Origin: Gordionus sp. m RMFG-2023
Lineage: Eukaryota > Nematomorpha > Gordioida > Chordodea > Parachordodidae
Length of the DNA: 64,000 nucleotides
Assembly: GCF_954871325.1 (NCBI RefSeq)
Contig: NC_088777.1
Span: 12,501,366-12,565,365 of the forward strand
Reading direction: 5' to 3'
Part shown: positions 45,199 through 60,100 of the stretch, piece after piece
How positions within the stretch are numbered: the first letter of the stretch is position 1
How the letters are laid out: each line of letters begins with the position of its first letter
Position numbers and translations under genes: made by a program
Notes under the pieces: generated by a model
The model's input: only the letters and a program-made list of their open reading frames with translations
Told to the model about the DNA's origin: nothing
Database searches by the model: none

Positions 45199-48100
45199 CT
45201 TGGAAAATCGGATTTTAGGGCTAAGGGTAACATGAATGGGTGCGTTCGGTATAGCTATGTATACTTTGTTGAGCCTAGCTAGATATTTGCTAGTAGTGTG
45301 ACTTAATATGGTGGTAGAGACTTGAGTTTTGCTTAAAAAAATATTGTTATTTTTTAAATTTGATATTTATTTAATTTTTTAAGTAGTTTTTATGGAGATT
45401 GACGAACATGAAAGGTTACCAGATTCAAATAGTAAGAATCGCCCAGGAAACCTAAAGCTTTGATGAATATAGGCAGGTTGGCATCAAACGAAAGAAAGTA
45501 AAAAAAAATTTAAACTAAATTAAATCTTTCCCGATTTCTATTTGTTTCCCCTTAATTTTCCCCGACAATCTGACAAAGAAGACATTTGAAACTTATAACA
45601 AATTTTAAATCAAAATATTTAGCAAAAAAAGCTGATTAGGCTTTATGAATGAAGAATAACAATTAGTTATAGGTAAGTTCATGGTGATGCAGGGAGATCG
45701 AATATGAATATATACAACATTTTTTAGATACACGATCTATAAAAAACGTGCGATTAAAAAAAGCTTTGACCGATCTGCAAATAGCCATACTAGTCAAAAG
45801 CTGATAAACAATGACTACAATAAAATTTGATAAGGTTATGTTTCTTAGGAGGAGTTTTGATAATTTTTTAAAATTTAAATCATTTTTAACCCGAGTTTTA
45901 AACAATAAAAAATTCTCAGCAATAGCAATACTCAAAATAGGTAAGTCAACTTTAAAAAAACATATTAATATAATATTTATTCAATATAAAAAAAATTACG
46001 CGCAAGGACAAAGGCGGTAGAGTGGCATTTCGGTGCGGAGTAAATGATCCGCTTGCATCTGTATTTAAAAAAATTTAATTAAAATTCTTTTTTTTCTTTC
46101 TCTCCGTAAAAATAGACCTTAATATCTGTGCGCCGACGAAACTATCGGCGGCCGGCACGAGTTTCAAAAAGATAATCGGCGCGCGCCGCCGTCAAGATAG
46201 GCAGCGTAAATTGACGCACCGTTATAAATCTTTTATAACATATATTTTTTAAATTATAAGAAAATTAAATTAACATACGCACTACACTACAGATATCTTT
46301 GCGAAGAAAAAACTCATTATAAATGTTTTACATGTATAAAAATAATTTTATTTAAATTTTCCGGACATATTGATATCTTCTAGAATTCAACGTCAGCGGT
46401 AGAAAATTTTTTTTCACTAAGTGTGCTTTTTGCCGGAACATAAATAATTCTTTTTAGCTAGCTTGGAAAGATTAAGAAGTTCTATCCTCTTCTCTCTCTA
46501 GAAATTAATAAATTCTATCTTGTGAATAAGGTTTCCGACAAGATATGTCATTCTTGTTCTAATTACAGGCGCGAGCGGGATCGCAAATTTGCTCATTCTC
46601 GTAAATAAAATTTTCAGCTAATAAAAATTTTCCCATCACACCCCCCACCACCTCCTCCCCCAAAAATGTATACAATATATCATTATAAGAAAGAATTTTT
46701 AAAAAAGTAAAAATTAATAACTTTTTAAAATAACAACTATAATTCAAAATTTTAGAAAAAAAAGGATTTTAACAAAAAAGTGAAAACCAAAAATTAATTT
46801 TACAAAAATCAATATAGCCAAAGGTCTACAATAAGTGTAGCTAAAGATCTTCAACAACATTTATGGGAAGAAATTTACCTAATAGTGATCCCCCTTCCCA
46901 TAGCAAAATCCTGGATACACCAGTACAAGAGAACCAGATTATGTAAACCCTGACCTATGTATAAATGGTGTTCGTATTCATTTAATTAAACACCTTTTCT
47001 AACATTAGGTCTCCATTTAAAAAATATTTAAAATTATGGTAGCTTTATTTTAGACTATTAAGTGATCTATAGATGTCAAAAAATTATGTTAAAATAGATT
47101 TAAAATAAGAATTCATCAAAATCCTATTTGCAAAAAAATTTACAACAGTGATGTTGACCAATTATTAAAATAAAAATGCAGAAAATATGGAAATTATTAT
47201 TAAAAATTTTGCGCCGTATCGGCGGTGCGTCTGCGTGTTTCTATAATCGGCCGCGTTTTCGGTGTGGCCAAAAATATCGGCGGCCGACCGACAGGTCTAA
47301 TTATAATATAACCATAGATCTATAAAATATACATATACTGCTCATCAATTATTTAAAAAGGCACCTAAAAAAGGGTCATCCTTATGATTATAATATTAAG
47401 TCCACGTAATTACTCATTGGTAACAGAGCCTAAATGAGTTATGTTTTCGGTATAAATTTTTTCAAACTTTTAGCTCACGATTTCAGGGAAGGAGATGTTA
47501 ATGCGGATAAAAGATAATTCATTTTAAAAAATTTGGTTTTTTTTATGAATGTTATCTAATTTTTTGAGTAGTTGTAATTAAATTTCTTCAACCACCAACT
47601 TATCTACGCCTCAGTTCAACTTAAATTAATTTAATGAGGATTTATAGATGAAGCCCCCCTGAGGCCTAAAATATAAAATAAATATTGACTAGACTATGAT
47701 GCATGTTCTAATAGGCTCTCCTTTCTGTTAGATGGTAATACAATACCAAATTATTTTTCAAATAATTATACTAGTTATATTATATATATTTTTCGGCCAC
47801 TATTTTGGCTAGAAAAATAAATTAGGTAGTATAAGAATAAAAATTAAAAATCAATGTTAATATCGGATCGGTATCCATATATCATTTGTGCGTCATAAAT
47901 TGACAAAAGTATATGATAATAGTAAATGAAATTATATAATTTATGTAAAATATTTTACACTAAAGATAAATAACTTAAATGATGAATTAAAAAATTTAAT
48001 AATATAAAAATTTAATTGAATAGCTCTAATTATATCATTTTGAATTCAATAATAACCGATTAGATGTTTAATATTTTGTATATAAGCGCGTCTATACAAA

Positions 48101-51100
48101 TGTACAAAAAATGATTTTAATATTAAATATAATATTATAAAATCTGATAGATGGCGTCATTTATTTTAAAATAAAGAATTAATTTTTTTTAGCACTTAAT
48201 TTATATATATAGAGCATAAAAGATATTAAATTTTTAAAATTGAAATTAATAATCTTTTTTATATAATTACTTAAAAATTTGTACTCGAATTAAATATTCT
48301 GAAATTATTCAAATCTTGTAGTAAAATTTTAAAAATTCAAAAAAAATGAATATCACAAAAACCATTATTAGCGTTAAAAAATTATTATTATAAATATAGG
48401 GATCCGATGCGCAAAAAATTCTGTTCGTTTCTAGTAAAAGTAATGGTTGATTTTCGTAAAAATATAATGAGTTCGGGTTGAACCATTAATAACCCTTTCA
48501 AAACCTTTTTACATAGAAACATATTTAAAATATGTATCGAGAAGTTTTAAAAAAAATTGTCATTAGTAATTAATCTTTCTTTTATTATTATTGTACATGG
48601 ATTCGTATATAATTTAAATAAATACAAAATCCTTTTCTGTCAAATTATATCACAAAAGAAGGAATAAATTTTATGGCTGAGAACTTGGGTAGTAGTTGAC
48701 ACCGTCAAATAGGATATTATAAAAATGGAAATAATTATCAATCATACAGTTGTAATATTAACAGATTTAAACCAATTCAGTTAACTTTTTAATGGGTCGA
48801 TTCAGATTCAGGTGACAAAAATTTCTTACTTATCTTTTAAGGTTTTAATTTTTTTAATGAAAATTTTTATTAGAGATCGGTACGGCCTGATCAGGGAAAA
48901 AAAATTCGGGAAAGACAATTTGTACAAAAATTTTTATGGGCATTGAGTAATTATTTTCTCTTGTTTTCCTTTCTACTACTTACAGAGATTTGCAATGCCC
49001 GGACCGGGTAATGACTGAAAAATTTTTTGGGGCCAGGTAGTGTAAAAAAATTAACTAGCCTCCCCGGGCAAAAAATTTTTTGTATATATATTTGATGAAT
49101 TTAGATATTTCATAGAAGTGATAATCCATAAAATATGGTGTTTTTAATTTTAACCACTGCCCAAGATTATATAAAGGTGTTAATTTTGATGTTCAACAAC
49201 ATATTTTGGTTTAGGCCTTATATTTAAAATAAAATTTAAAACCGGGTTGTCATTTATGACCTCTATTCCTTTTTCTATGTTCTTATTTACATTTCTTTCA
49301 TTAATCCTGATTTCAATTTTTTTTTTAAATATATAATATATTCACATATTTTTTCTTTGTCGAAACCGTAAAACCATCTTCAACTGAATTCGCTATGAAT
49401 TTGTGCTTTCCGTAAACGCATTCATATTCAAATCCAAGGTAGAACAATAAAGTAGTAGCCTGAAAAGAATCTGATAGATAATATAATTAAAAAGAATTAA
49501 TAAAGAATAATCTCTTTCGTTTTTTTTCTTTCTTCCCTCCTTCCATTTATTTTTCATTTTTTAAAAAATAGTATTTATTAAATTCAATGTCAATTGGCAT
49601 TAGAACCGGTGTAAGAATTCAGGTGATAGAAATGAAATGCTGATAATTTTTAAATAAATGACAGTAGAATCTAGATTAAGAATATTAGAGATAACGGTTA
49701 ACATTAAGTTTAGTGGGAATTGGCGACAGGGGGTGGATAACAAAAAATTTCTTTTTGAAAAAAAGAATTAATTTAGTTTAAAATAAATATTCCTTTCAAA
49801 AGCTGAGATACACAACGGTCCGTGGATACAAAATTATTAACTTTTTTCAGATTGTTATTTAAATTTATCTTATTAATACTTATAATTTCTCATTAAGTCA
49901 TAAATGTTATAAATAGAAAATATTTTTATTAAATTTTGATTATTCATCTGACTCAAACACAAATTTAACTATTTCTAAAAAATTTCAAATTTTCAAAAAA
50001 ATGATAATAGGACCTGTTTTTTCGATAGAAAAAAGTTTTCAAATTTTATCATTGCCAATTTTGGACAAATAAGTACAGAGAAGTGTGGTTTCAAATTATT
50101 TAAAATTTTATCAAAATTAATTTAAACAAAAAAAAGTAATAAATTCAGCTCTATTAAAAATGGCTAGTTAATTTTAAAACTTTAATTTATTTAATAACTT
50201 ATGTAAATTTATAATTTCCAATATACCTTTTAAAAAAAATTAGGTGAAATTTCTGTTAAAATTTCAACTACCTAGAGATAATAAGGGAAAAAAAACTGTC
50301 AGTTCACGATTTATTTCAAAAAGCTTAACTAATTTTAGAAAAACTATTTCTGTTTTAATAGACATTAATTTTATAGGTTAATCAGTTTTAAATTTCAACA
50401 AAATTTTAAGTAATAAGCGTAATATGACCTTCTTGATCCATCCCTCCTGAGTTTTTGTCATTTGTAGTTTTGACATGTTGAATCTTGTGGTACCAGGATA
50501 AAAGCTTATTGGAGTGGGGTAAGTAATTGGGCATATCTAATCCTATATTTTATGGAAAATAGTAATAACATTAAATAAATATATTTTTTTTATAATGCAC
50601 TTTTCTTTAATCATTTCCTTCCCTCCTTTTACTTCGATTTTTTTTATTATATATTTATATATTTTTTACAATAACCAATATCTGGAATGTAGGATATGAA
50701 TGGACCATAATGAACCAAGGACCAAGAAGAGAAATCGAGATTTTGAGATAAAGAAAGATCATTTTGATTGCACTTGAATTCTAGGTACGAGGATACATAG
50801 ACATAATTCATGGAGAAGTTCTGTCGATAAATATGTTTGAGTAAAAGTGTGTATTTCAGTTTCTTATTCATTTTTGGGCTGGTGGTGGAGGTAGTATTGT
50901 TATCTATTAGGATATTTGCTTTATAAATGTAAGATTGAGAATGTATTTATTTCTTTTTTTCTTCCCTTACCTTTTTTTTAAATCTTGTAAATGTCGGAAA
51001 AAAAAGATGATTAACCTAAAAAAAATTACTAGTTTAGATGATAAATTAATTAGTTTATCGTCTGATAAAGTGATAGAAAAATTTAATTTTTTTTTCCAGT

Positions 51101-54100
51101 AAACTTTTTAAAAAAATGATTTTTTATGTGGAAGAAATTTTTCAAACCTTTGGCTAATCCAAAGATATTTTCAATTAAATCTAAGTGTTTCCATTCAGGC
51201 TTAATGACGTTTAATACGCTGTTGGCGATAGATATGTGAGGCACTGTGTTGTATATATAAAATAAAATTATGATATATATATATATATATAAAAGTATAA
51301 TATATTATACAGATCTCATTTTATACTATTTAAAAATTTACTTTATTTTATTTTTTCTATTAATTTTTATCTTTCGTTCTTTTTTATTTTTCTTTCCCTT
51401 CCTTCTTCCCTATAATAAGGGAGCTCTGAATCGGACATTCAAATCTAATGCGATGACACCTGAATCGGACATTCAAATCTAATGCGATTACAGAATTTTT
51501 TTAAAATATGTCAGATTTTTAAGGATCCGAATCTAATTCGGGGAAAAACAGGACTGAGAACAGAGTTAGATTTTTCAAGAAAGGCGGATTTTTTATTTAC
51601 TAAAAAAGAATAAATCTGTGCCAGTCCGACTCCTCGACAAAAATTTAAATATTCGGACTGACTGAGTTTAATTTTTCTAAGCCTGACATATCCGATTCTG
51701 GTCGGTTCAGGCATGTTCTAACTATCTATCAATCATTTTCCTCGAGCATAAATGATCTTATAAAGGTAGTTGCTAAAAAAATGAAAAGTTAATATAGAAA
51801 ACGATTATGGAGAAGGTATAAATATATTTTTATAATAATAATAATAATATAAAATTAAACTTTCAACATTATCCTTGCAATCATCAGCATTCAGGCCCGA
51901 AGATGGAAAAAATTTGGATAAAACAATTTTAAACCTTTTGTAACAACATGCTAGCCTCATCTCTTCGTAAAAATTGTAATTAGCTTTCTAATTAGAAATA
52001 TATTATAATACAAATAAATTTATACTATTTCAATAATAAAACAATTTTTAATAAAAAACGATTTAATCAAGGCGTGATTAGACATAGTAACCTATTATTT
52101 ATTATTATAGTATTACTTATTCTTTTTTAAACATTATTTTGGAGGAGAAAATAAAAATTTCGAATATTTATATTATAATTCCCAAGGGATTAATTTCGCA
52201 ACCTATATATTTAAAATGAAACGCTAACGTTCGTCCAGCCCCATCTTTAATGGGAGGCCCCTTAAGATGCTATATCTTAAACTGGACACATCGAAAAAAT
52301 GACCAACATGGATAGGGACACGCCCCAAAGAGGCTAACCTTGGAAAGAACGTTTGAAAAAATATATAATTAAAATTTCTTTTATTTACAAAATTCGCGAA
52401 AAAATAGAAAATTTATTTTTAAAGTGACTTATAAAAAGCCTGTTTTTAAATATAATAGCCTACCATTTCTTCTTCAATTACCGCAGGGCTATTCTCATTA
52501 ATTATTTCTTCCATTGAAAATGGCGTGAAGATATTATACATATAAAAAAGATATTTATTCATAAAAATTGATATTTATTCTTAAAACATGTTAGTAGACG
52601 CAATTATGTTTTTTAAGAAATTCTATTTTTTTAAAAAAAAACTAAACTTAATATAATTATTATTCTGTCTTTTAAGTCTTTTTGAAACGCGTCCCAAAGA
52701 TGCTAACCTTAGAGGGGACACGTTTCAAGGACAATCTGACAGAATATGCCCACCTTTTCCTAGGCAGAAGTTTCATCATCTATAGTCAGAGTACTTGTTA
52801 GTGAAGAAAAATAGAATGGAGGAGTGTTTGGTGGTTATCATTAGCAAAGGAATAGTTAATATGGTTTCGACTTAAGTTCCACAGGCCGATTGAAGAAAGG
52901 GGAGGGTCTTGTTGAGTTAGGGATATGAGGATCGAGGAGAGGACGATTTTAAAGTTCGATGAAAGGTGTATAACAGGCATTTTGAAAGAGAAAAACAAGT
53001 TGAATACCTCCTAAATCTTAGGACGTTAGAAAATTCAAATTCTAAAGGAAAATAAATGAAAAAATTCTGGTTCTTATAAATTATAAAAGAGGGTTCAAGG
53101 TTATATTTCCTAGATTTGTCCTAGTTTCGAGGATTTTAGTTTACAGGCTTCGATTCTCAAAAGAATATTTTTTTCAAATAATTTTTAAGTTTATCATTTG
53201 ATTTCAATTTTTAAAAAATCGTGATTATCAAATAAATCGATTTGTATAATTAAAAAAAATATGATTTTTGCAGGCCCTAAATAGAATAGAAGTGAAGAAT
53301 TGCAATAAAATTGAGATTATTTGTGTATGTAAAAAGGGGGGGGGGATGAATGGATAAATTCACCGTAATGAAGATGATAGGGGCAAACCCTGTGAGAGAC
53401 TGAAGAATTCGTATGGAAGTGGTCAAACTGGAGTGCACTCTATATTAAGAACGATATTAAGTAGTACTTAGTAATATATATTAAGGAAGAGGAGAAAGGA
53501 CTCAAAAGATCAATTTTTGGATTTCCAGAAAAGATCGTGTTTAAAAAAAAGAAACAACTTCGTATTCTGAGCAGGGATCCAAACCGAACCTGAACCGAAC
53601 CATTAAACCGCTAAATACCGGTATTTTTATCGAACCTAAACCAAACCTAAACCGCTAAAAAATTCTAGCCGAACCTGAACCGAACCGCTAAAATGCCTCT
53701 GAACCGGTTCGATCCTCACGATGTTATGCCTATAAAATAATGTGTAATTATTACTAGTATATTGCAAAATTTTTAATTATATTCGAATTGTTTTAAAGAT
53801 TATCATCAATCACATTTCATAGAAATATTCTTCCCACATAATTCGAATGTAGGTTTGAATACAAAAGTGTTCAAACCGGTTTTTAGAGGTTCGAACCGAA
53901 CCAATATTTTAATTTTTTAGGAACCGAACCTGAACCGTTATTTTTATCCGAACCTGAACCTGAACCGAAATCCGTTTCGGTTTGGATCCCTGATTCTGAG
54001 GAGAAAAATGATATATTTTAAAAACAGGTTTAATATCAAAAATTGTAGTAAAGTGACCATACCATGTATTTTCCTACTCATTTTATTTATCTAAGAACAA

Positions 54101-57100
54101 TGATTTTTTTTATCATAGCGAACATTATATGATATTATTAGGTTTGTGAATTGCAATATAAGACACAAGAAATTATTATTAAACAAATCTATTTTTATTT
54201 ATTTTTTAGAAATATTATAGAAAAAGATTTTCATTCTTAAAAAGAATAGGATTTATTTTTTTTAAAAAATTTCCCCAATTCAAAATGGCGAATATTTTAA
54301 AGCATGATTTTTAAAAAGTGAGAATGTATTAATATCTAAATGTTAATTTCATAATCTAATCCACATTTATGCCCATAGCTTAAAATTTCTTAATGGTATA
54401 TATTAATTGTAACAAATAACAAGATAGAAATTAAAAAAATATAACCTTAACGGTAAAAGTATGGCGTCCTTCTAAACTACCAAAGGTAAATCCACAATCA
54501 CAAGAAAGGTGGACGATATTTGGCAAATTTTCGGCGGAATTTTTGTTCCCTTCTGATCTTTTACCTTGGGCAATATTACTTTTGTATGAAGTAGAGTGGT
54601 TTTCGCATTTAAGATCAATAAGCAACTCAGAATATTCCAGATTTTCCATTTTTGACTCACGATCTTGTTGGTTAAGCGGGGGTTGGGATGGAAGAGACAT
54701 TTCTATTTTGTGCTCAGTATTCAAATGTGATTGTGAAGGGGACAGTTCCGGAATGTATAAGTGAAGCTATTTTTTGTTAAAAGCAATTTATTATGATTTA
54801 TTTTATTTTCATTCCATTCACCTTATTTTATCCACTCTTTCGTTCCTTTTGATTTTTTCTTCTCATTCTTTTCTTATCAATTGTTTAACATTCATAAGAA
54901 ATTCCCCTGTAAAATACTCTTGCTAATTTTATCACCATAACCTTAAAACTTTACAGCCTCTTTTCTTTTCTTTCTCCTTTTCTCTTCCATTCTTTCATTA
55001 TAATTTAAAAAATAATAATTTTAGCTTACTTCACAAACACACCCCTTTCCAAATAAATTCATAGCCGGACAAAGCTTGACTATTTTATCATCGCGATAGT
55101 ACATTTTGAAACATTTTAGCATTAGCTCTCGGCTCCTTGACTCTACAAATCCAGAATTTCCTCTAGCATTGCGATGAAAGAATACCGACGTAGACTTAAG
55201 CTTGAATATAAACATTACCGATATATAATAACCTTGAGATGGTTATGTTTTAAGAAATCGATAAATTTTTTGTAAAATTATCATTTTATAATTCACCCCA
55301 GCTTACTTAGAGTGCTTATATTTCTTTCAAAAAAGTTTTGATGATTTCAAATATTTAGAAAAGCTAAAAAAAAATATTCGCTTAAGTGTAAAGAGTCGTT
55401 ACCTCCCATTGTGGTGAAGATTAAGATAAACGCTTATCATCGAGCAACTCGGATAATAAAAAATCAAAGAGACAAAGCTTAACCGAGAAATATATAAAAA
55501 TTGGAGATGATCTAGACACTATACCAATTACTGGAATTAAATCCTTCACAGTCTAATTCTCCTTCAAATTCTTGAGGTTAAATTAAAACCTAATAAATGT
55601 CTAGAGTATTCCAATTCTAAATCTACGTTAATTTTATTTATAAAATTTGGTGTTTATAAATATGATCATGTAAAATTCTCAAAAAATTAAGTCCGATGTT
55701 TAGCTCGAAATTGGCATTTAATGTAAGAAGCAATGTGTGGTGAAACCTTATTATGTTACCACTTAATTAAGGCATCAAGATTTTAATCTTGACCCCTTTG
55801 GGTGGCCCTTGCAAAATATCTACCCAAATGTTTATCAAAATGGTTTCTAAATATTGACTGCTCCTTATTTATGTTAACTTAAATTTTACAGTCTTATACA
55901 ACAGGTTTTGTAATATTATACAAAAAAACGAGTAAAACTAGTTCTATGAATCTTTTGATATTGCACTCTTCTCTCCTTTGGTTGTTTGAAAAGATATTGT
56001 CTTTAAAGTACTTGAGGGCCAATTCACTAGCACTATTGCATATTCTTAATAAGAAAATTAATATATATATATATTAATAATTGGAATGATAATGTAGAGG
56101 GCTAACTTCTAAATAAAATTTTGAGCATACAAGTGGGAACTCAATAATTTGTGCTTTTAAAAATTTCTCTTGCTTACCATATATCTGGGTTTAAAATTAA
56201 ATCTTTATCCACTTATTTTCTAACTAATTTTCTTCATTTTTACAATTCATTATTTTAATTATGAGATTGTTGGTTAAGAAAGAGTTCTAAGACTTACCAG
56301 ATGTACCAATTTAATCCTAAGCCGGGTTTTTTTAATTTGGAAATTTTAAGGCCTGACCTTTATATTTTAAAGCCTGTCCAGGTTTCAATTAAGTTGTAAG
56401 GAGTCCATTCTTCAAACAAGGATACTTTTATTATTATATTTTCCTTACCACATAAAAATCTTATTCTAATCGAATTAACTATATGCAATAATTTACATAG
56501 TGATACACCGGTACTAGTGTTATTAAACGCCAAAATTTAAGCAAATTTTCCAAAACTGTTAACTTGATATATTATCCAGAAAAGGATCAGGCAAAATGTT
56601 TATAGATGGCACAAATATTGAGTTAGCCATTTTAAAAAATAGGCTAAAATCAAGCCATTTAACAAAAGTAAATCATACATAGCGATTCCCATTGAAGTGA
56701 GACCGTTTTAGATATCTTAATAAATATCTATATATTTGATTTATGAGGTAATATATCCAAAGTGGCCATTTACAAAAAACAAACCAAATACTTTATCTAT
56801 AAAAAAAATACACTGGAGGGCTTGATTAACATACTCACAATTTGGATATATGCCCATATGGATTAGATCTGTCACTCAAAAAGGTATTGCAAAGTGTAGA
56901 GCAGTCTTTGATCCCTGAGTTATTGGCATCAAAAGCTTGTGATTCGTTTGAGGGTGAAGTAAGCTTGTTCATTTTTCAAAAATTGATTTTTATTTTTAAA
57001 AAACTTAAAAGTTTGTTTTTCCCGGGAAGTAAAATGGTCCAACATAATAAATGGGGAAGCATAGGAGTGGGGGGGGGGGTTGCTAAAAGGTAGATGGATA

Positions 57101-60100
57101 TTATCTTTTTATTAATTTAGAACTAAAGTATCCTATTATCCTTTGGCTCTCAAACTTTTAAAATTTATGAACCCCTAAAAAAGGTTATTTAGGCAGCATA
57201 TATTAGCGGTTCAACCCGAAGACAGGATTTGAAAATCTTCAAAATTTTTTAATCCCGTGTGATTAAATCTTTTGGGATTAAATCTCTTAAGAATTAGTTT
57301 TTTATGTTTATTATTTTATTAATTTTTCGATAAAATAATTTGATGTAAATATTTGTTTTAATATTTAATATTTTTTTGAATTATATTTTTTATAATATTT
57401 TATTTTTAATATTAATATTTCTTTATAATATATTTTTTATTTTTTTGAGGTATTTTTAAATGTGATTTTTCTATATAATTATTTTTTAATTAATTTTTTT
57501 TTATAAAATATTTTAATGGGTTATTTTTAATGGTGATTTTTTTCTGTAACTTTTTTTAATATATATATTTTATATTAATTTATTTTAAATAATATTTTTA
57601 TGCTTTATTTTTAATCGTAATTTTTTCTATATAATTTTTTTTATTAAAACTAATTATATAGAAAAAATTGCTGCATGTATCACGTTCTGAATACTTAGAA
57701 CTTACGAAAATCAAATCATCGTTATCTAAGGAAATCCTCAAATTACATTTTGATGATTATTCCTGGTTAAAAGCAAATTTGGCGTGCAAAACATGAGGAA
57801 TTGGGCTACTATCTTTACAGTATGTTTATCTATTTTTAAATTTGTTATGCTCTAATATATCGTGTTTTTAATATATTTTAATGTAATTTGATAATAATGA
57901 TCTTTTAAGCAATAAGAATTTAATAGTTAATAGTTTCTATTTTTTTATAAAAGGGTCCAATTCGATAAATCAGGGTTTATATATTGCCGCACTCACTACC
58001 CAACTATAATTCAAAAATTTTTTCTATTTAAAACAGTTATTCTAATTAATTAAATTCAAATTGCACTTTTTCAGGAATAGATTCCGGCTTCGGCACAAAC
58101 AAATGTGCGAATATGAGATCCAGCAAAGGGACACAGTATATGGTCATTTGGCAGCGATCAACGATCACATTATCGCCTATAATTTCAGTAGTTCGTTTAT
58201 CTTCTGCCTCAGCCATACGAACTTGAGAATCATGACAAGGGATTCTTTTGTTAAGTAGTTTGACAAAGCCTTCAGCATAATTTGGAGCTAATAGTTGGCT
58301 AGGGCTTGGGTCTGGAAGGTTTGAATTCATAAACTTTAGAATAATCAATAAATAAAAGAAAATAAGTAGAATTATATTTATTTTTAAAAAATTTTTAATT
58401 AAAATTGAATAAATCTTTGGAAAAAGGGAATTTATTGACATTAATGTAAAAATAATCTAAAAATAGGTTTAGTAGTAAAATTGACGGTGCTTGCGATTTT
58501 AAAAATCTGAATGATGATATAAAAATAATAAATTGGTTCAACTGCTATTTCAAACTTAATTATGGCCTTGGTATAAGTGGTATTCATAAATCAATGTAGT
58601 AAAGATGAGTAATTTTAATATAAAGATGGATGAGCATTATTTTTAAAAAAAACTTGATTATGGTGGTGATACAAATTCGTTTCAAGCCCGTTAAGTAGGA
58701 AGAAATTTGGCTCCTCCAGACTGTCATTATATATGATAGGCGATTCTTGCCTCTTACTAGCAATATGACCAACGAGGAATTGGGAAAATCTATCAGAGTG
58801 GGCACTGGCCAAAGGAAAATCGTACAAGAGAGGTTCGGGTTCGGCCTTCAAAAGCTCGTATTTATTATTGTAAGCGCTGAGAGAGTATTTGCAAAGCGGC
58901 CTAGATGCAGGCCAGGCGGGTGGAAGATGAGCTGACTGTTCAGGGGTCAATTGGGTCAAAAATGTGTAAAAATCGCTCAATTGTTTTTTGGAATCGAAGG
59001 AATTCCGTCCCTGCGTCTTAGATTTAGTAAGATTATCTCCCATATTTTCAGTACAAATTTGATCTATAGTTCCGTACTTGGGGATAGATGATTTCGATTC
59101 TTTTGAATCAAGGGAGAGTAAAGATAGATCATGCGATAAACTCGGAGGTCTATTATCTAAAATAAAAATAATTTAAATTCTACACAAAAATTCTGATAAA
59201 AACTATTCTCACTATAACCATCTTATCTACTAAGATGGCCAACTCGTCTTGGATAAATTTATCACTTTAAACGCAACATCTCAATCCTTATCTCAGCATA
59301 ACATGAAATTGGCTTCGAAGTATCTTATCTTCAGTGAAACCGTCTTTCAAGACGAATTTACAGGGCTCTCAATAAGAAATAAAAAACACTTTTATTGTTA
59401 AATTACAAAATAGAATAGAAACCCGTAGTAATATAATAGTATAGTAATCAAGCGATAATAATGAGGATAAGAAATGACCTATATAATCCTGCGCTAAATC
59501 CTGGAATTCATTCATAATCTCCATGCATATAAAGCTCTGCTGATTGTCGTCTGACGAAAAATATTTGCCATGAAGAGAAGATTGACTGGAAAAATAATTC
59601 AAATTTTCCTTGAGAATAGAACATTTTTCGTCCCTGATGTATCTCATAAACACGAATTCTTGATTGTCTGGCAGTTGAAAACATTTGTCTTCACTTAAAT
59701 TTTTTTTAGAATATATAAATCAAAAGAAATGAAATAAATTGAAGCAAATGAAATAAAAAGAAAGAGAGAGATGGAGAGAGGGAGGGAGGGAGGAAGGAAG
59801 GAAAGAAAAAAAGAAGCAAAAATAGAGGAATATATTATTGGAGAATTTTTTTATACCCTCTGATCAATGAAGTGGATTTGAAAATATCATAAATCAAGTC
59901 TTCCATCATATGGCATATCTTTTTTAAAGGGTCACTTTTCTATTAATTTTTTAATTTATAATTAAAAAAATAATTTATTCCTTCCAATTTCTTTATTTCT
60001 TACAGAGTGAAAATTGAAAAAAAATATATTTTCAAAAAGTTAACTGCCAATGTACAAATTAAGCTAATATGAGGTAGCCATTTTATTCAAAAACGAATAC

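Noticed and set aside
45663-45935. Minus-strand frame considered as an SMG8 exon
   Set aside because: No SMG8 motif; the expected LPIFI...YYLNL segment is at 45420-45492.
46559-46747. Minus-strand frame considered as a missing SMG8 exon (contains IYENEQ)
   Set aside because: No alignment to the GFEYE region, which is found better at 49367-49459, and it lies inside a transposon-like element.
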